Source of the DNA: Mucilaginibacter sp.
GTDB lineage: Bacteria > Bacteroidota > Bacteroidia > Sphingobacteriales > Sphingobacteriaceae
NCBI RefSeq assembly: GCF_028287845.1
Contig: NZ_JAQBOW010000076.1
Coordinates: forward strand, 1-57,812
Direction of reading: 5' to 3'
Length of the DNA: 57,812 nucleotides
A program made the translations under genes and the position numbers. Shown here piece after piece: positions 25,537-34,655 of the stretch. The notes under the pieces are model-generated. The model did not search any database. It was not told where the DNA came from and saw nothing but the letters and a program-made list of their open reading frames with translations. Position 1 is the first letter of the stretch; every line of letters begins with the position of its first letter.

Positions 25537-26739
25537 TTATATTTGATTAAACTGCCAAACCTTATAAACATCCCCTTTTTTAAATTCATTTTTCTCTAAA
25601 GGTAGTTCCATAAAGGCATCCGTATCTACTAAGTTAGCAAAATCGCCCGAACCATTTCCTTCTATAGGCGTGGCTAAAAGTTGGCCTTGCTCACTAAAAT
25701 TCAATTTAACTTGCAAAAAATATTGCAGCTGCGGGGTAAACGTAAAATCCTGGTCTAAAACCGCATAAACTGCCTGTTTGGACGATACATTTAATGAGGT
25801 GTTTAACCACGGAATAAAATATCGCTGCATACACATAAATGTAGCAACAGGATTGCCGGGGAAGGCAAACACTACCACGCCAGTATCACGCCTACCAAAC
25901 CAAAAAGGTTTACCGGGGCGTTGCTGTACCTTATGAAAAATCTGCCTAACCTGTAATTCTTTTAATGCCTGCGGGATATAATCAAACTTACCCATAGATA
26001 TACCGCCGCTTAGCAGGATAACATCATAATTTTGCAAACATAGCTGTAGCTGTTGTTTAATAACTTTAGGATCATCAGGAATATGCAGCATACCAGCCTC
26101 AAGTCCTAACTGGGTTAAAACCGCTCTTACCATATAATTATTTGACCGCCTTATTTGGTATGGCGATGGTGTAGCAGCAACTTCCACCAATTCATCGCCT
26201 GATGAAAGAATGACTACTCTTGGTATTCTTTTAACACGTAACTCTGTTTCACCAACTGATGCTATCAAACTGATAACAGCGGGTGTAATTAATTGTCCGG
26301 GTGTTAGTATAAGTTCGCCTTGTTTTTTATCGGCACCCTGAATATGAATGTTTTGGCCCCTTTTAATATCGCTGATCAGTAACTTTGCCTGATCATCACT
26401 TATTTCAATATCCTCATATCTGATAACTGTATCAAGTGAAGCAGGTAAAGCCGCCCCTGTCATGATCTCAATACATTCACCCGGCTCATATATATCTATT
26501 GGAATATCCCCGGCGGCTTGTGTAGCTTTAATCTGGAACATATTAATTCCATTTTCAATAGCTTTATAACTCACGGCAATGCCGTCCATACTTACCCGGT
26601 TAAATGGTGGCAAGTCACGGTCGGTTTTTATATTTTCGGCTAATACTCTTCCTAAAGATTCCTCGAAAAGAACAATCTCTGCTCCAAAATCCCCGGCATT
26701 TGCCAAGATTAGCTTTTCGGCTTCATTAACCGTTATCAT
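25537..26739 (-). CDS. moeA: Molybdopterin molybdotransferase MoeA
   Basis: A 400-residue MoeA that inserts molybdate into adenylated molybdopterin. Visible motifs are the N-terminal SMDGIAV, EIMTGAALP, SSGDELVE (nucleotide and Mo-binding loop), LSGGISMGKFDY and FAFPGNPVATF. The usual adenylylating partner MogA/MoaB is not in this window. It is separated by 75 bases from moaA. That gap has a T-G-rich degenerate repeat (TTGATTGAGTTGG) and no obvious terminator. Confidence 0.95.
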   Translation of the reverse strand: MITVNEAEKLILANAGDFGAEIVLFEESLGRVLAENIKTDRDLPPFNRVSMDGIAVSYKAIENGINMFQIKATQAAGDIPIDIYEPGECIEIMTGAALPASLDTVIRYEDIEISDDQAKLLISDIKRGQNIHIQGADKKQGELILTPGQLITPAVISLIASVGETELRVKRIPRVVILSSGDELVEVAATPSPYQIRRSNNYMVRAVLTQLGLEAGMLHIPDDPKVIKQQLQLCLQNYDVILLSGGISMGKFDYIPQALKELQVRQIFHKVQQRPGKPFWFGRRDTGVVVFAFPGNPVATFMCMQRYFIPWLNTSLNVSSKQAVYAVLDQDFTFTPQLQYFLQVKLNFSEQGQLLATPIEGNGSGDFANLVDTDAFMELPLEKNEFKKGDVYKVWQFNQI

Positions 26740-26814
26740 GTTTATTTAGTTTAATATTGATTGAGTTGGAATGGGTTGATTAAGTTATTATTATATAACC
26801 ATTCTCTTAATCAG

Positions 26815-27804
26815 CTACCCACCTATCGTAGCCATTGATTCATGAACGCCGGTTTTTTCAACCCGCATCCGCTCTGCCACCCATCCGTTTTTTTCCCTGT
26901 GGTTAAATGCGTTCAATAAATTCTTTTCTATTTCATTATCGCTCAATCCGGATCGCATCAAATCCTTAATATTTAATACACCATCATCATATAAACAATT
27001 CTTCAATGTGCCCTGCGGCGTAATGCGGATGCGATTACAGGTACCGCAAAAGGTACGTGAGTAAGCTGCTATTATACCAACACTACCCTTATGCCCCGGA
27101 ATATCGTAATTATATGATGTTGAAAATGCAGGATCTGTTAATTTCTGTATGCCTGGAAATTTATCTTTAATCTCATCCAAAATTCTTACGTAATCCCATT
27201 GCAAACCGCGGTTAGAAGCTCCATCGCCATTAAAAGGCATTTCTTCAATAAAGCGCACGCTTACGGGCAAATCTTTGGTCAGTTCAACCAGGGGTAGTAT
27301 ATCCTGCGTGTTTTTGCCGTCCATTACTACCGCGTTTATTTTAACTTCTATATCATGCTTTAACAACTCATCTAAAGTTGCCATAACTTTTGCAAATTCA
27401 TCACGGCGCGTAATGGTAAAGAAACGGTTAGCATCTAAAGTATCCAAACTCAAATTAACCGACTTTATACCCAACGCTTTCATTTCAGCAACATGCGGCG
27501 CAGTTAATACGCCATTAGTTGTCATGCTAAGTTCCTTTAATCCATCAAGTTTTGACAAACCGGATAGCAATTTCATAATATCCTTGCGCACAAAGGGCTC
27601 GCCTCCGGTAATGCGTATCTTTTCAATACCCATCTTTACCAGCAAAGCACAGCTGCGCAGCATTTCCTCGTAGCTCATCAACTCGGCTCGTGATAGCCAG
27701 TTCAAGCCATCCTCGGGCATACAATAAAAGCAACGCAGGTTACACCTGTCTGTTACAGCCAGGCGCAGGTAATTAACTCTTCTCCCGTGATTATCTGTTA
27801 TCAA
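26815..27804 (-). CDS. moaA: GTP 3',8-cyclase MoaA
   Basis: A 329-residue radical SAM enzyme that starts cofactor synthesis from GTP. Cys21, Cys25 and Cys28 (CNLRCFYC) bind the SAM cluster. The second cluster is bound by FCGTCNR and the later NCL cysteine. The C terminus ends in Gly-Gly (TIGG), which is needed for activity in MoaA. TGGEPFVR is the SAM-binding GGE-like motif. It is first in the leftward moaA-moeA-moaC-mobA-moeB series and divergent from xdhC. Confidence 0.97.
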   Translation of the reverse strand: MITDNHGRRVNYLRLAVTDRCNLRCFYCMPEDGLNWLSRAELMSYEEMLRSCALLVKMGIEKIRITGGEPFVRKDIMKLLSGLSKLDGLKELSMTTNGVLTAPHVAEMKALGIKSVNLSLDTLDANRFFTITRRDEFAKVMATLDELLKHDIEVKINAVVMDGKNTQDILPLVELTKDLPVSVRFIEEMPFNGDGASNRGLQWDYVRILDEIKDKFPGIQKLTDPAFSTSYNYDIPGHKGSVGIIAAYSRTFCGTCNRIRITPQGTLKNCLYDDGVLNIKDLMRSGLSDNEIEKNLLNAFNHREKNGWVAERMRVEKTGVHESMATIGG

Positions 27805-27928
27805 CGCTCAACCTCCTATAAGATAATAATTATACAAAAGTAAATATTATTTATTACCGTGTTTTTTAATTGTCGCTTTATATCAAAATTGTGATTTACG
27901 TTTGACTTCTGATACAATAACATTAAAT

Positions 27929-27936
27929 TATATTTG
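27929..27936 (+). promoter_or_regulatory. -7 box of the xdhC promoter
   Basis: TATATTTG matches the Bacteroidota -7 consensus TAnnTTTG exactly. It ends 12 bases before the ATG at 27949. It also argues against the TTG at 27934 as the start of xdhC. A TTTG at 27901-27904 is a little too far (24 bases) to be a standard -33 box. Confidence 0.55.
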
Positions 27937-27948
27937 CTGAAACATACG

Positions 27949-29097
27949 ATGAAAGAACTACAGGACATTGTAAATGCTTTTGATAAGGCCAACACAGCGG
28001 GTAAACAAACCGCTTTAGCTACCGTGGTGCATGTAGAAGGTTCATCATACCGCCACGCAGGGGCACGTATGCTAATTACCGACGATGGGCAACTTACCGG
28101 CGCAATAAGCGGCGGCTGTTTAGAGGGTGATGCACTAAGAAAAGCAAGACTGGTAATGGTACAGAACAAACCCATGCTGGTTACTTATGACACTACCGAC
28201 GATGACGATGCCAAGTTTGGTGTGGGCTTAGGCTGCAACGGAATTATTCATATATTGATAGAACCTATCTCTTCTGAAAAAGAGGATAACCCAATTAATC
28301 TGTTCAAATTATTTTTAAGTAAAAGGCGGCCGGTTATAATAGCAACTCTATTTTCATTAAAAGATAAAAAAGCGGCACAGCCGGGAACTTGTTTATTATT
28401 AACCGAAAATGAATTAATTGAGGCCCCGTTTCCTAACGATGTTATAAGACAAGCCATATTAACCGATGCTAAAGACGTTCTCATAAATGGAAACTCCATA
28501 ACGAAGACCTATTTATATAATGATGAATTTACCTGCTTTATCGAGCTATTGCAACCTGCGGTATCGCTGGTAATATTTGGCGCCGGTAATGATGCAATCC
28601 CGTTAATAAATTTATCTGCTAATTTGGGCTGGCATGTGACATTGATAGATGGCAGGGCAAATTATGCTGTACCCGAACGTTTTCCGCTCGCAAAAAAAGT
28701 TATAACTGCAAAGCCCGAACAAGCACTGGCTCATTTAACAATTGATGAACGCACCGTGATGATGCTAATGACCCATAATTACAATTATGACCTTGCCATA
28801 TTGCGTCAGTTACTTCCGCTTCGCCTTACCTATGTTGGGGCATTGGGTCCTAAAAAGCGTTTGCACAGAATGCTTGACGATTTGAAAGAAGAGGGCATAG
28901 AAGTTACACCATCTCAATTAGAAAGTGTGTATGGCCCTGCCGGATTAGATATAGGTTCTGAAAACGCGGATGAAATAGCCTTATCTATTTTGGCGGAAAT
29001 TCAGGCGGTATTGAAAAAAAGCTCGGGAGTTTCCTTACGGGATAAAGATTTTATTCATGACCGTAAAGCCGATCAAATAATTCAACAAGCCTTATGA
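27949..29097 (+). CDS. xdhC: XdhC-family molybdenum cofactor sulfuration/insertion protein
   Basis: A 382-residue XdhC/CoxI-family protein, started at the ATG (MKELQDIVNAF). The N-terminal XdhC domain has GSSYRHAGARMLI and GAISGGCLEGD; the C-terminal Rossmann domain has VIFGAGNDAIPL and LIDGRANYA. Members bind MCD, protect its sulfido ligand and hand it to xanthine dehydrogenase-type enzymes. In this window the client is the PaoABC-like complex. It overlaps the MocA-like gene by 4 bases, linking sulfuration with cytidylylation. Confidence 0.9.
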   Translation: MKELQDIVNAFDKANTAGKQTALATVVHVEGSSYRHAGARMLITDDGQLTGAISGGCLEGDALRKARLVMVQNKPMLVTYDTTDDDDAKFGVGLGCNGIIHILIEPISSEKEDNPINLFKLFLSKRRPVIIATLFSLKDKKAAQPGTCLLLTENELIEAPFPNDVIRQAILTDAKDVLINGNSITKTYLYNDEFTCFIELLQPAVSLVIFGAGNDAIPLINLSANLGWHVTLIDGRANYAVPERFPLAKKVITAKPEQALAHLTIDERTVMMLMTHNYNYDLAILRQLLPLRLTYVGALGPKKRLHRMLDDLKEEGIEVTPSQLESVYGPAGLDIGSENADEIALSILAEIQAVLKKSSGVSLRDKDFIHDRKADQIIQQAL

Positions 29098-29669
29098 CGG
29101 GTATCATTATACTTGCCGCCGGTTCATCGAGCAGGTTAGGTACGGCTAAACAAGCCTTACTGTACCGGGGGCAAACCCTGTTGCAACGGGCAATACAATC
29201 TGCGCTGGCAGCGGATTGCGATACAGTTGCCGTTGTATTGGGTGCAAATGCCGAGGCGCTGCAATTAACTATTGTAGATGAGTCTGTTCATGTTTTTTTA
29301 AATGATGGCTGGGAAGAAGGTATGGCTTCATCCATACGTTGCGGAATAAACGAGCTGCAAAAAACCGCACCACAATTAACATCCATAGTGTTAATGCTTT
29401 GCGATCAACCTTATGTTGATGCATCCATTATTAATCAGTTAATACAAAAAGCATCGCCCAATAAAATAGTTGCAAGCGCTTATAATGGCACGATTGGCCC
29501 ACCCGCGTTTTTTGACCATTCGTTTTTCCCTCAACTGCTTTCACTTTCGGGGCACGAAGGCGCTAAAAAAATCATGCTTGATCACCCGGATGCTGTTATT
29601 GAAATTCCGTTTCCTTTGGGTGCAATTGATATTGATACTATGGCCGATTACGATCAACTAAGTAACTAA
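29094..29669 (+). CDS. mocA: Molybdenum cofactor cytidylyltransferase (MocA-like)
   Basis: A 191-residue nucleotidyltransferase with LAAGSSSRLGTAKQ at the N terminus and LCDQPYVDASIINQL in the middle. The RLGxxKQ form and the XdhC neighbour favour CTP:molybdopterin cytidylyltransferase (MocA) over MobA, which is already encoded at 23911. It would make MCD for the aldehyde oxidoreductase. Its stop overlaps the convergent aldose epimerase gene by 4 bases (29666-29669). Confidence 0.85.
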   Translation: MTGIIILAAGSSSRLGTAKQALLYRGQTLLQRAIQSALAADCDTVAVVLGANAEALQLTIVDESVHVFLNDGWEEGMASSIRCGINELQKTAPQLTSIVLMLCDQPYVDASIINQLIQKASPNKIVASAYNGTIGPPAFFDHSFFPQLLSLSGHEGAKKIMLDHPDAVIEIPFPLGAIDIDTMADYDQLSN

Positions 29670-30733
29670 ACAGAAAACTTATAGATAGTTTGAGTTTTAT
29701 AAATCTCTTCGGGTTTTAAAACTGTTGACGGAAAATGAGGCTGATTAGGTGAATCCGGGAAGTGTTGGGTTTCCATAGCAAAAGCAGTGCGCATCTTATC
29801 TTTTACCCTTCCTCTTAAAATATTGGTACCCGGCATAAAATTTCCGGTATAAAACTGCATACCCGGTTGGTCTGTATATACTTCCAGCTTAATGCTACTT
29901 TTATCGCCCGTTACCGTTGCAACAGGCGAATGTTCCTCGCGTTTGTTTAATACAAAATTATGGTCATAACCATTACCAAATTTTAGCTGCTCGTTATCTG
30001 CCTTAATCCTCTTTCCTATTCTTTCAGGGATTGTAAAATCAAATGGCGTGCCTTTAACGGGTGCTATCTGGCCCGTTGGGATCATTGTATTATTAACAGG
30101 CGTATAATTATCGGCAGCTATTTGCACTACATGGTTTAATATATCTTCATTACCCTCGCCATTTAAGTTAAAATAAGCATGATTAGTTAAATTAACTATT
30201 GTAGTTTTATCTGTAGTAGCTTCGTAAGTTATTGTTATCGCATTATCATCAGTAAGCTGATAGGTTACTTTTACTTTTAAATTACCCGGGTAGCCCTCTT
30301 CCATGTCTTCCGATAAATATTCTAATGTTACAGTCTTTGCATCAATTTGATTTGCTTCCCAAACCCTGTAACTGAAGTTATGTTTACCGCCGTGTAAACT
30401 ATTAGGGCCATTGTTTACAAACAAACGATATTCTTTTCCCTCTAAAGTAAACTTACCGTCTGCTATCCTATTTCCATATCTACCTAAAGTAGCGCCGTAA
30501 TAGCTTTCTTGTTTAAGCAACCCGTCTATATTATCAAACCCTATTATCACGCTGGTTAGTTTTCCCTTTTTATCAGGAACCAACGCACCTACTAAATAAC
30601 TACCAAAGTTTGTAATGGCTACCTGCATACCTACACTATTATGAAGCAGGTATAAATTGGTTTGCCTGCCGGTTACTTTTCTTTCAAATGCTGAGGCCTC
30701 AGGTAATTTTATTGCAGTTGGATTATATGCCAT
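29666..30733 (-). CDS. galM: Aldose 1-epimerase
   Basis: A 355-residue galactose mutarotase family protein that interconverts alpha and beta anomers of hexoses. NSLHGGKHNFSYRVW carries the first conserved histidine, NLTNHAYFNLNG the second, and ETQHFPDSPN the catalytic glutamate region. No signal peptide is seen. It lies 10 bases after the HAD phosphatase gene and so may be the last gene of the leftward glutamine synthetase-like operon. Confidence 0.92.
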   Translation of the reverse strand: MAYNPTAIKLPEASAFERKVTGRQTNLYLLHNSVGMQVAITNFGSYLVGALVPDKKGKLTSVIIGFDNIDGLLKQESYYGATLGRYGNRIADGKFTLEGKEYRLFVNNGPNSLHGGKHNFSYRVWEANQIDAKTVTLEYLSEDMEEGYPGNLKVKVTYQLTDDNAITITYEATTDKTTIVNLTNHAYFNLNGEGNEDILNHVVQIAADNYTPVNNTMIPTGQIAPVKGTPFDFTIPERIGKRIKADNEQLKFGNGYDHNFVLNKREEHSPVATVTGDKSSIKLEVYTDQPGMQFYTGNFMPGTNILRGRVKDKMRTAFAMETQHFPDSPNQPHFPSTVLKPEEIYKTQTIYKFSV

Positions 30734-30743
30734 GACAATTAAA

Positions 30744-31607
30744 TTAAAACATATCCTTCTCTACAACTGCTGATTCGCAGATGTAAGTTGGAACTATCCC
30801 GGTAGCTGTGATCCGTGTATCAACATCCTGCGCTAAAGTATTGCCAGACAATACCAGTACAGTATCAAGGCCAAATTTATTACCACCTATAATATCTGTA
30901 TGTAAGGTATCACCTACCATCACTATTTCTTTTTTGCTGATTGGGCGATAATCACGTATCAGGTCATAAGCAAACATGAACATTTGCGAATCAGGTTTCC
31001 CAAAACGGATAAACCTCTTACCAACAATATTCTCTATCAATGATGCAAGCCCGCCAATGGCAATGGCTACATCATTTAGCGTAACAGGGTAAGCAAGATC
31101 TGTATTGGCTACAATAACCGGAATAGTGCGCTTACGCAATAAATTAACAGCAATATTTAAATCACTGCGCCAGTCAAAACCTTCATCATCTAAAAATATC
31201 AGCGCGTTTACCTTATCAATATTACTGCTGTTTATTTGATTTACGGGTATAGTATGCAAGCCTGTACTTTCAATATAATGCGCGGAACTTTCTGTACCTA
31301 AATAAGCTACAATTCCATCCTCAACTTTAAGATCAAGGTACTCTTTGGTTAACATACCCGATGATATGATACGACCGGGTGTTATAGCATGCAGACCCAT
31401 TTTATGGTAAGATGCTGCCAATTGGGCCGGGCTGCGTGAGGCATCATTGGTAACTATATAATACTCTTTTTGCTGTTCTTTAAGATATTCAAATGTTTTT
31501 TCAATACCGGGCACTAACCCCTGGTGATTTTTTATCACTCCATAAGCATCAAAAAAGATAACATTATACTTATCAATTATAGTTTTAAAGTTATCAATAC
31601 GCTTCAT
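30744..31607 (-). CDS. HAD-IIA family phosphatase
   Basis: A 287-residue HAD hydrolase of the class IIA group (NagD-like; the TIGR01459-type subgroup seems closest). The nucleophile is Asp20 in FFDAYGVIKN. The usual second Asp of DxD is a Tyr, as in that subgroup. Other motifs are VTNDASRS (motif II), RFGKPDSQMF (motif III lysine) and MVGDTLHTDIIGG (motif IV). The substrate is likely a small sugar or amino-alcohol phosphate. Its neighbours are a kinase-like and a ligase-like gene on the same strand. Confidence 0.85.
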   Translation of the reverse strand: MKRIDNFKTIIDKYNVIFFDAYGVIKNHQGLVPGIEKTFEYLKEQQKEYYIVTNDASRSPAQLAASYHKMGLHAITPGRIISSGMLTKEYLDLKVEDGIVAYLGTESSAHYIESTGLHTIPVNQINSSNIDKVNALIFLDDEGFDWRSDLNIAVNLLRKRTIPVIVANTDLAYPVTLNDVAIAIGGLASLIENIVGKRFIRFGKPDSQMFMFAYDLIRDYRPISKKEIVMVGDTLHTDIIGGNKFGLDTVLVLSGNTLAQDVDTRITATGIVPTYICESAVVEKDMF

Positions 31608-31678
31608 ATATGAATGGTAAATTGCTGTTATTATTTAATACTTTATAAACTAACATTATGATACAGGTTTGCTACTCC

Positions 31679-32716
31679 TTATTCTAAATTCAATGCTTTA
31701 ATAATTTTCTCTGCATCAAAGTCCCTGTCGACAGATGGAAGATAAATATCAAAAGCTTCTCCCTGTAATTTTTTTGCATACTGTTCGCTAAAAAAGTACT
31801 TACCATCTTTGATGACATAATTTAGGATAAAAAACCGATATGCTTCCTTTAAAAATCTAATTTCGTTAGCGGTTAAAGGATTTATTTGATGATATTCTTC
31901 TAAAAAAGTTATAAAGCGATCTTCCGTTAGTGTTTTAATACCATAACTAAACACAGTACAGTCGCCCACATCAGATACTACTCTACTCAAAAAATAAAAA
32001 TCAAGTATCCGGTAACTCATCCGAAACCAATCATAATCCCATCTCGAATAAAGATTTAAATTAGCATCTACCGAGAAATTCCCTATGTTCCAGTCAATAA
32101 AAACAGGGATGATCTCGAACGAGCTCATGTTATATTTAGACCGGTTACGCAGGAATGTTTCGCAATGATATTTCAAAAAATCAACCTGCATGGCTGTACC
32201 AAATTGCTTTTCGTTAATCTCTAACTGATGCATCAGCGAATAAATATCAGTACGTAGCGTTTTGGATGATTTTGGCAATACATTCTTTATACGGGCGCAA
32301 GCTTTATGAAACTTACCTACTTGCTGGCCCAGCTTACGGATATGCTGCTCATCCAACCTTTTAGGCATACGGTCAAATATGCGTGTAGGATTATAAAAAA
32401 CCACCCACGCATCTGTTTTTCTATGCTTATAATGATATATGTATACCCTGTTGTTTTTTAATAAGGATTTTGCCAGAAAATTTTCAAAAGGATAAAGCAG
32501 GTTATTGGATAAACTATGGATTATACGATGGTCTTCTTTAAAATACTCGTACTTACCAAAATAAGATAGTTTGGCAATAATTATATCGTCATCATCAAAA
32601 GTTATCCTGAATACCCGGTTTGTAGAAACCATTGCACTGATGTCTTCAATGTTTTTAATACTTTTTGAAGCATCATATCCTTCCCACGCTTTTTTTATAA
32701 TTATAGAATAGTCCAT
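31679..32716 (-). CDS. APH-like phosphotransferase
   Basis: A 345-residue kinase-like protein of the aminoglycoside/choline phosphotransferase superfamily. An N-lobe lysine (about K49 in IIIAKLSY) precedes a helical C-lobe with GKFHKACARI. The catalytic loop is FIDWNIGNF (Asp208, Asn213) and the metal-binding segment WDYDW (227-229). The normal HxD histidine is Ile here (FID). It lies between a PuuA-like glutamine synthetase and a HAD phosphatase on one strand, with gaps of 67 and 71 bases. The substrate is probably an amine- or hydroxyl-bearing metabolite; antibiotic resistance is less likely given the context. Confidence 0.8.
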   Translation of the reverse strand: MDYSIIIKKAWEGYDASKSIKNIEDISAMVSTNRVFRITFDDDDIIIAKLSYFGKYEYFKEDHRIIHSLSNNLLYPFENFLAKSLLKNNRVYIYHYKHRKTDAWVVFYNPTRIFDRMPKRLDEQHIRKLGQQVGKFHKACARIKNVLPKSSKTLRTDIYSLMHQLEINEKQFGTAMQVDFLKYHCETFLRNRSKYNMSSFEIIPVFIDWNIGNFSVDANLNLYSRWDYDWFRMSYRILDFYFLSRVVSDVGDCTVFSYGIKTLTEDRFITFLEEYHQINPLTANEIRFLKEAYRFFILNYVIKDGKYFFSEQYAKKLQGEAFDIYLPSVDRDFDAEKIIKALNLE

Positions 32717-32783
32717 TCGTGTTATATATTATTCAAAGGACCGCAAAGATATAACACAGACTTAACTATGCTATTAATATGAT

Positions 32784-34142
32784 CTAAATTATCTCAAAAT
32801 ATCTTTTCAGCTCCCAATCAGTCACACTTTTGGCAAATTGCTTGCATTCCCATAAACGGGTTTGTGTAAAGTGCTCAACAAAATCATTTCCTAATATTTC
32901 CTTAGCAATGGCCGAGTTTTTCATGTCTATAGTAGCATCATAAAGATTTGGCGCAATTTTACCGTTGGCCGAGTTTTGATAACCATTGCCAACAGTTTGA
33001 GGAATATCCAAACTCAGTTTATTTTTAATACCGTATAAACCAGATGCCAGCGCGGCAGCCATAGCCAGGTACGGATTGGTATCTGCGCCCGGTATGCGGG
33101 TTTCTAACCGTGTATAAGCTTCTGATGAATTTAATACACGGAAAGCTGTGGTCCTGTTTTCAACCGCCCAGGTAATAGTTGTTGGGGCCCATGCGCCCTC
33201 TATTAAACGTTTGTAACTATTAATAGTTGGGGCATACATTGGCAATATATGTGGCAGGCAATATAATTGACCTGCTAAATATTGCTTATGCAGATCGCTC
33301 ATTTTATTGGTATCGCTGCCATCATAAAACAAATTTTTAGATTGATCCTTGTTCCATAAACTTTGATGAATGTGACCGCCGCATCCCGGTAAGTTCTCGT
33401 TCCATTTAGCCATAAAGGTGGCCACGATGCCATGTTTATAAGCAATTTCTTTTACAGCGGTTTTTAAAAGGACGGCCCTGTCTGCAGCTTCTAAAACATG
33501 CGTATGCAGTATTGCCGCTTCATAAACACCCGGCCCGGTTTCGGTATGCAAACCCTCTAACGGGATATTAAATTGTGCCAATAGATTAAACAGATCATTA
33601 AAAAACTCACTATTTTCTGATGTGCGTAGTATGGAATATCCAAACATACCCGGAGTTAGTGGTTGTAGCTTAGTAAAGCTTTTATCTTGCAAACTTTGCG
33701 GCGTTTCTTTGAAATTGAACCATTCAAACTCCTGCGCGAATTCCGGATGAAAACCCATAGTCTCGCATTGTTTGGTAATACGCTTTAATAAACTGCGTGG
33801 GCAGGCAGCCAACCCATTACCATCAGCATCACTAAAATCACCTAAAAAAAACGGAATATTTTCCTGCCACGGCACTGTACGAAAGGTGGACAGATCAATA
33901 TGGCAAGGCTTATCCGGATAACCGGTGTGCCAGCCGGTTAGCTGCACATTATCATAACAAACATCACTACTATCCCAGCCAAATACTACATCACAAAAAC
34001 CATAACCATTTTGCAAACCGTCTATGAATTTTTTGGGATGAATTACCTTTCCACGCAAAACACCATCAATATCTGCAAACGCGAATTTTATTTTTTGACT
34101 ATTGTTTTCTTGTAAATATGCTGTAATTTGATGTTCGTTCAT
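32784..34142 (-). CDS. Glutamine synthetase family protein (PuuA-like ligase)
   Basis: A 452-residue glutamine synthetase fold protein. The N-terminal beta-grasp region starts FAFADIDGVLRGKVI. Metal and ammonia-site motifs follow: EFEWFNF, GPGVYEAAI, GCGGHIHQSLW, and the C-terminal RLETRIPGADTNPYLAMAA. The FADIDGVxRGK opening is that of gamma-glutamylpolyamine synthetases and relatives, not GlnA; a true GlnA-type enzyme is encoded next door. It may gamma-glutamylate an amine. First gene of a leftward set with a kinase, a phosphatase and an epimerase. The amine is unknown. Confidence 0.85.
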   Translation of the reverse strand: MNEHQITAYLQENNSQKIKFAFADIDGVLRGKVIHPKKFIDGLQNGYGFCDVVFGWDSSDVCYDNVQLTGWHTGYPDKPCHIDLSTFRTVPWQENIPFFLGDFSDADGNGLAACPRSLLKRITKQCETMGFHPEFAQEFEWFNFKETPQSLQDKSFTKLQPLTPGMFGYSILRTSENSEFFNDLFNLLAQFNIPLEGLHTETGPGVYEAAILHTHVLEAADRAVLLKTAVKEIAYKHGIVATFMAKWNENLPGCGGHIHQSLWNKDQSKNLFYDGSDTNKMSDLHKQYLAGQLYCLPHILPMYAPTINSYKRLIEGAWAPTTITWAVENRTTAFRVLNSSEAYTRLETRIPGADTNPYLAMAAALASGLYGIKNKLSLDIPQTVGNGYQNSANGKIAPNLYDATIDMKNSAIAKEILGNDFVEHFTQTRLWECKQFAKSVTDWELKRYFEII

Positions 34143-34209
34143 GATATAGGTAAAAAATCATTCAATATTAAGCAAGTTAGCTATACTAACCTAAATTTTA
34201 TATTTAAAG

Positions 34210-34623
34210 ATGATAAATGAATTATTGTTTGTTTATGGTTCATTATTAAATGCCGGCAATGAATTTGCTGCATACTTAAGCAGCAATGCTCATTTGCATA
34301 GTACGGGTAAATTTAAAGGAAAGTTGTATGATATTGGGGAATATCCCGGGGCAATTATCAATACCGATGGTACGGATGAAGTAACCGGTAGTATTTATCA
34401 ATTAAACTATCCAGGAGAAGCATTAAAAATATTGGATGACTACGAAGGATTTGGCACCGACCAGCACCAGCCTAATTTATTTATCCGTGAATTGTTAAAA
34501 GTTGAAAGTACAAATGGCACTATATATTGCTGGATATATTTATACAATCTGCCGGTTGATGGGTTGAAGCAGATCAAATCAGGAGATTACCTGGATTATT
34601 TAAACAAAAAAAGCGATGGGTAA
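34210..34623 (+). CDS. Gamma-glutamylcyclotransferase/AIG2-like protein
   Basis: A 137-residue AIG2/GGCT-like protein. The substrate loop FVYGSLLNAG opens the fold, and DDYEGFG holds the conserved acidic residue that would act as general acid/base. These enzymes release 5-oxoproline from gamma-glutamyl amines or peptides. It is divergent from the PuuA-like ligase, which would make such compounds, so the two may be opposing steps. The stop codon lies in the loop of the terminator hairpin, so the last few codons form its stem. Confidence 0.8.
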   Translation: MINELLFVYGSLLNAGNEFAAYLSSNAHLHSTGKFKGKLYDIGEYPGAIINTDGTDEVTGSIYQLNYPGEALKILDDYEGFGTDQHQPNLFIRELLKVESTNGTIYCWIYLYNLPVDGLKQIKSGDYLDYLNKKSDG

Positions 34624-34637
34624 ACCCATCGCTTTTT
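34608..34637. terminator. Bidirectional terminator overlapping a stop codon
   Basis: AAAAAGCGATGGG (34608-34620) pairs perfectly with CCCATCGCTTTTT (34625-34637) around a TAAA loop. The TAA in the loop is the stop of the + strand AIG2-like gene. A and T tracts on both sides let it also end the convergent glutamine synthetase transcript. Confidence 0.9.
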
Positions 34638-34655
34638 CAATATAATAGCTAAATA

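Noticed and set aside
27275..27673. 132-codon + strand frame in moaA
   Set aside because: Antisense shadow; moaA motifs are complete.
31679..32716. Aminoglycoside resistance kinase
   Set aside because: Only the general fold is shared; neighbours are metabolic and no resistance or mobile gene is near.
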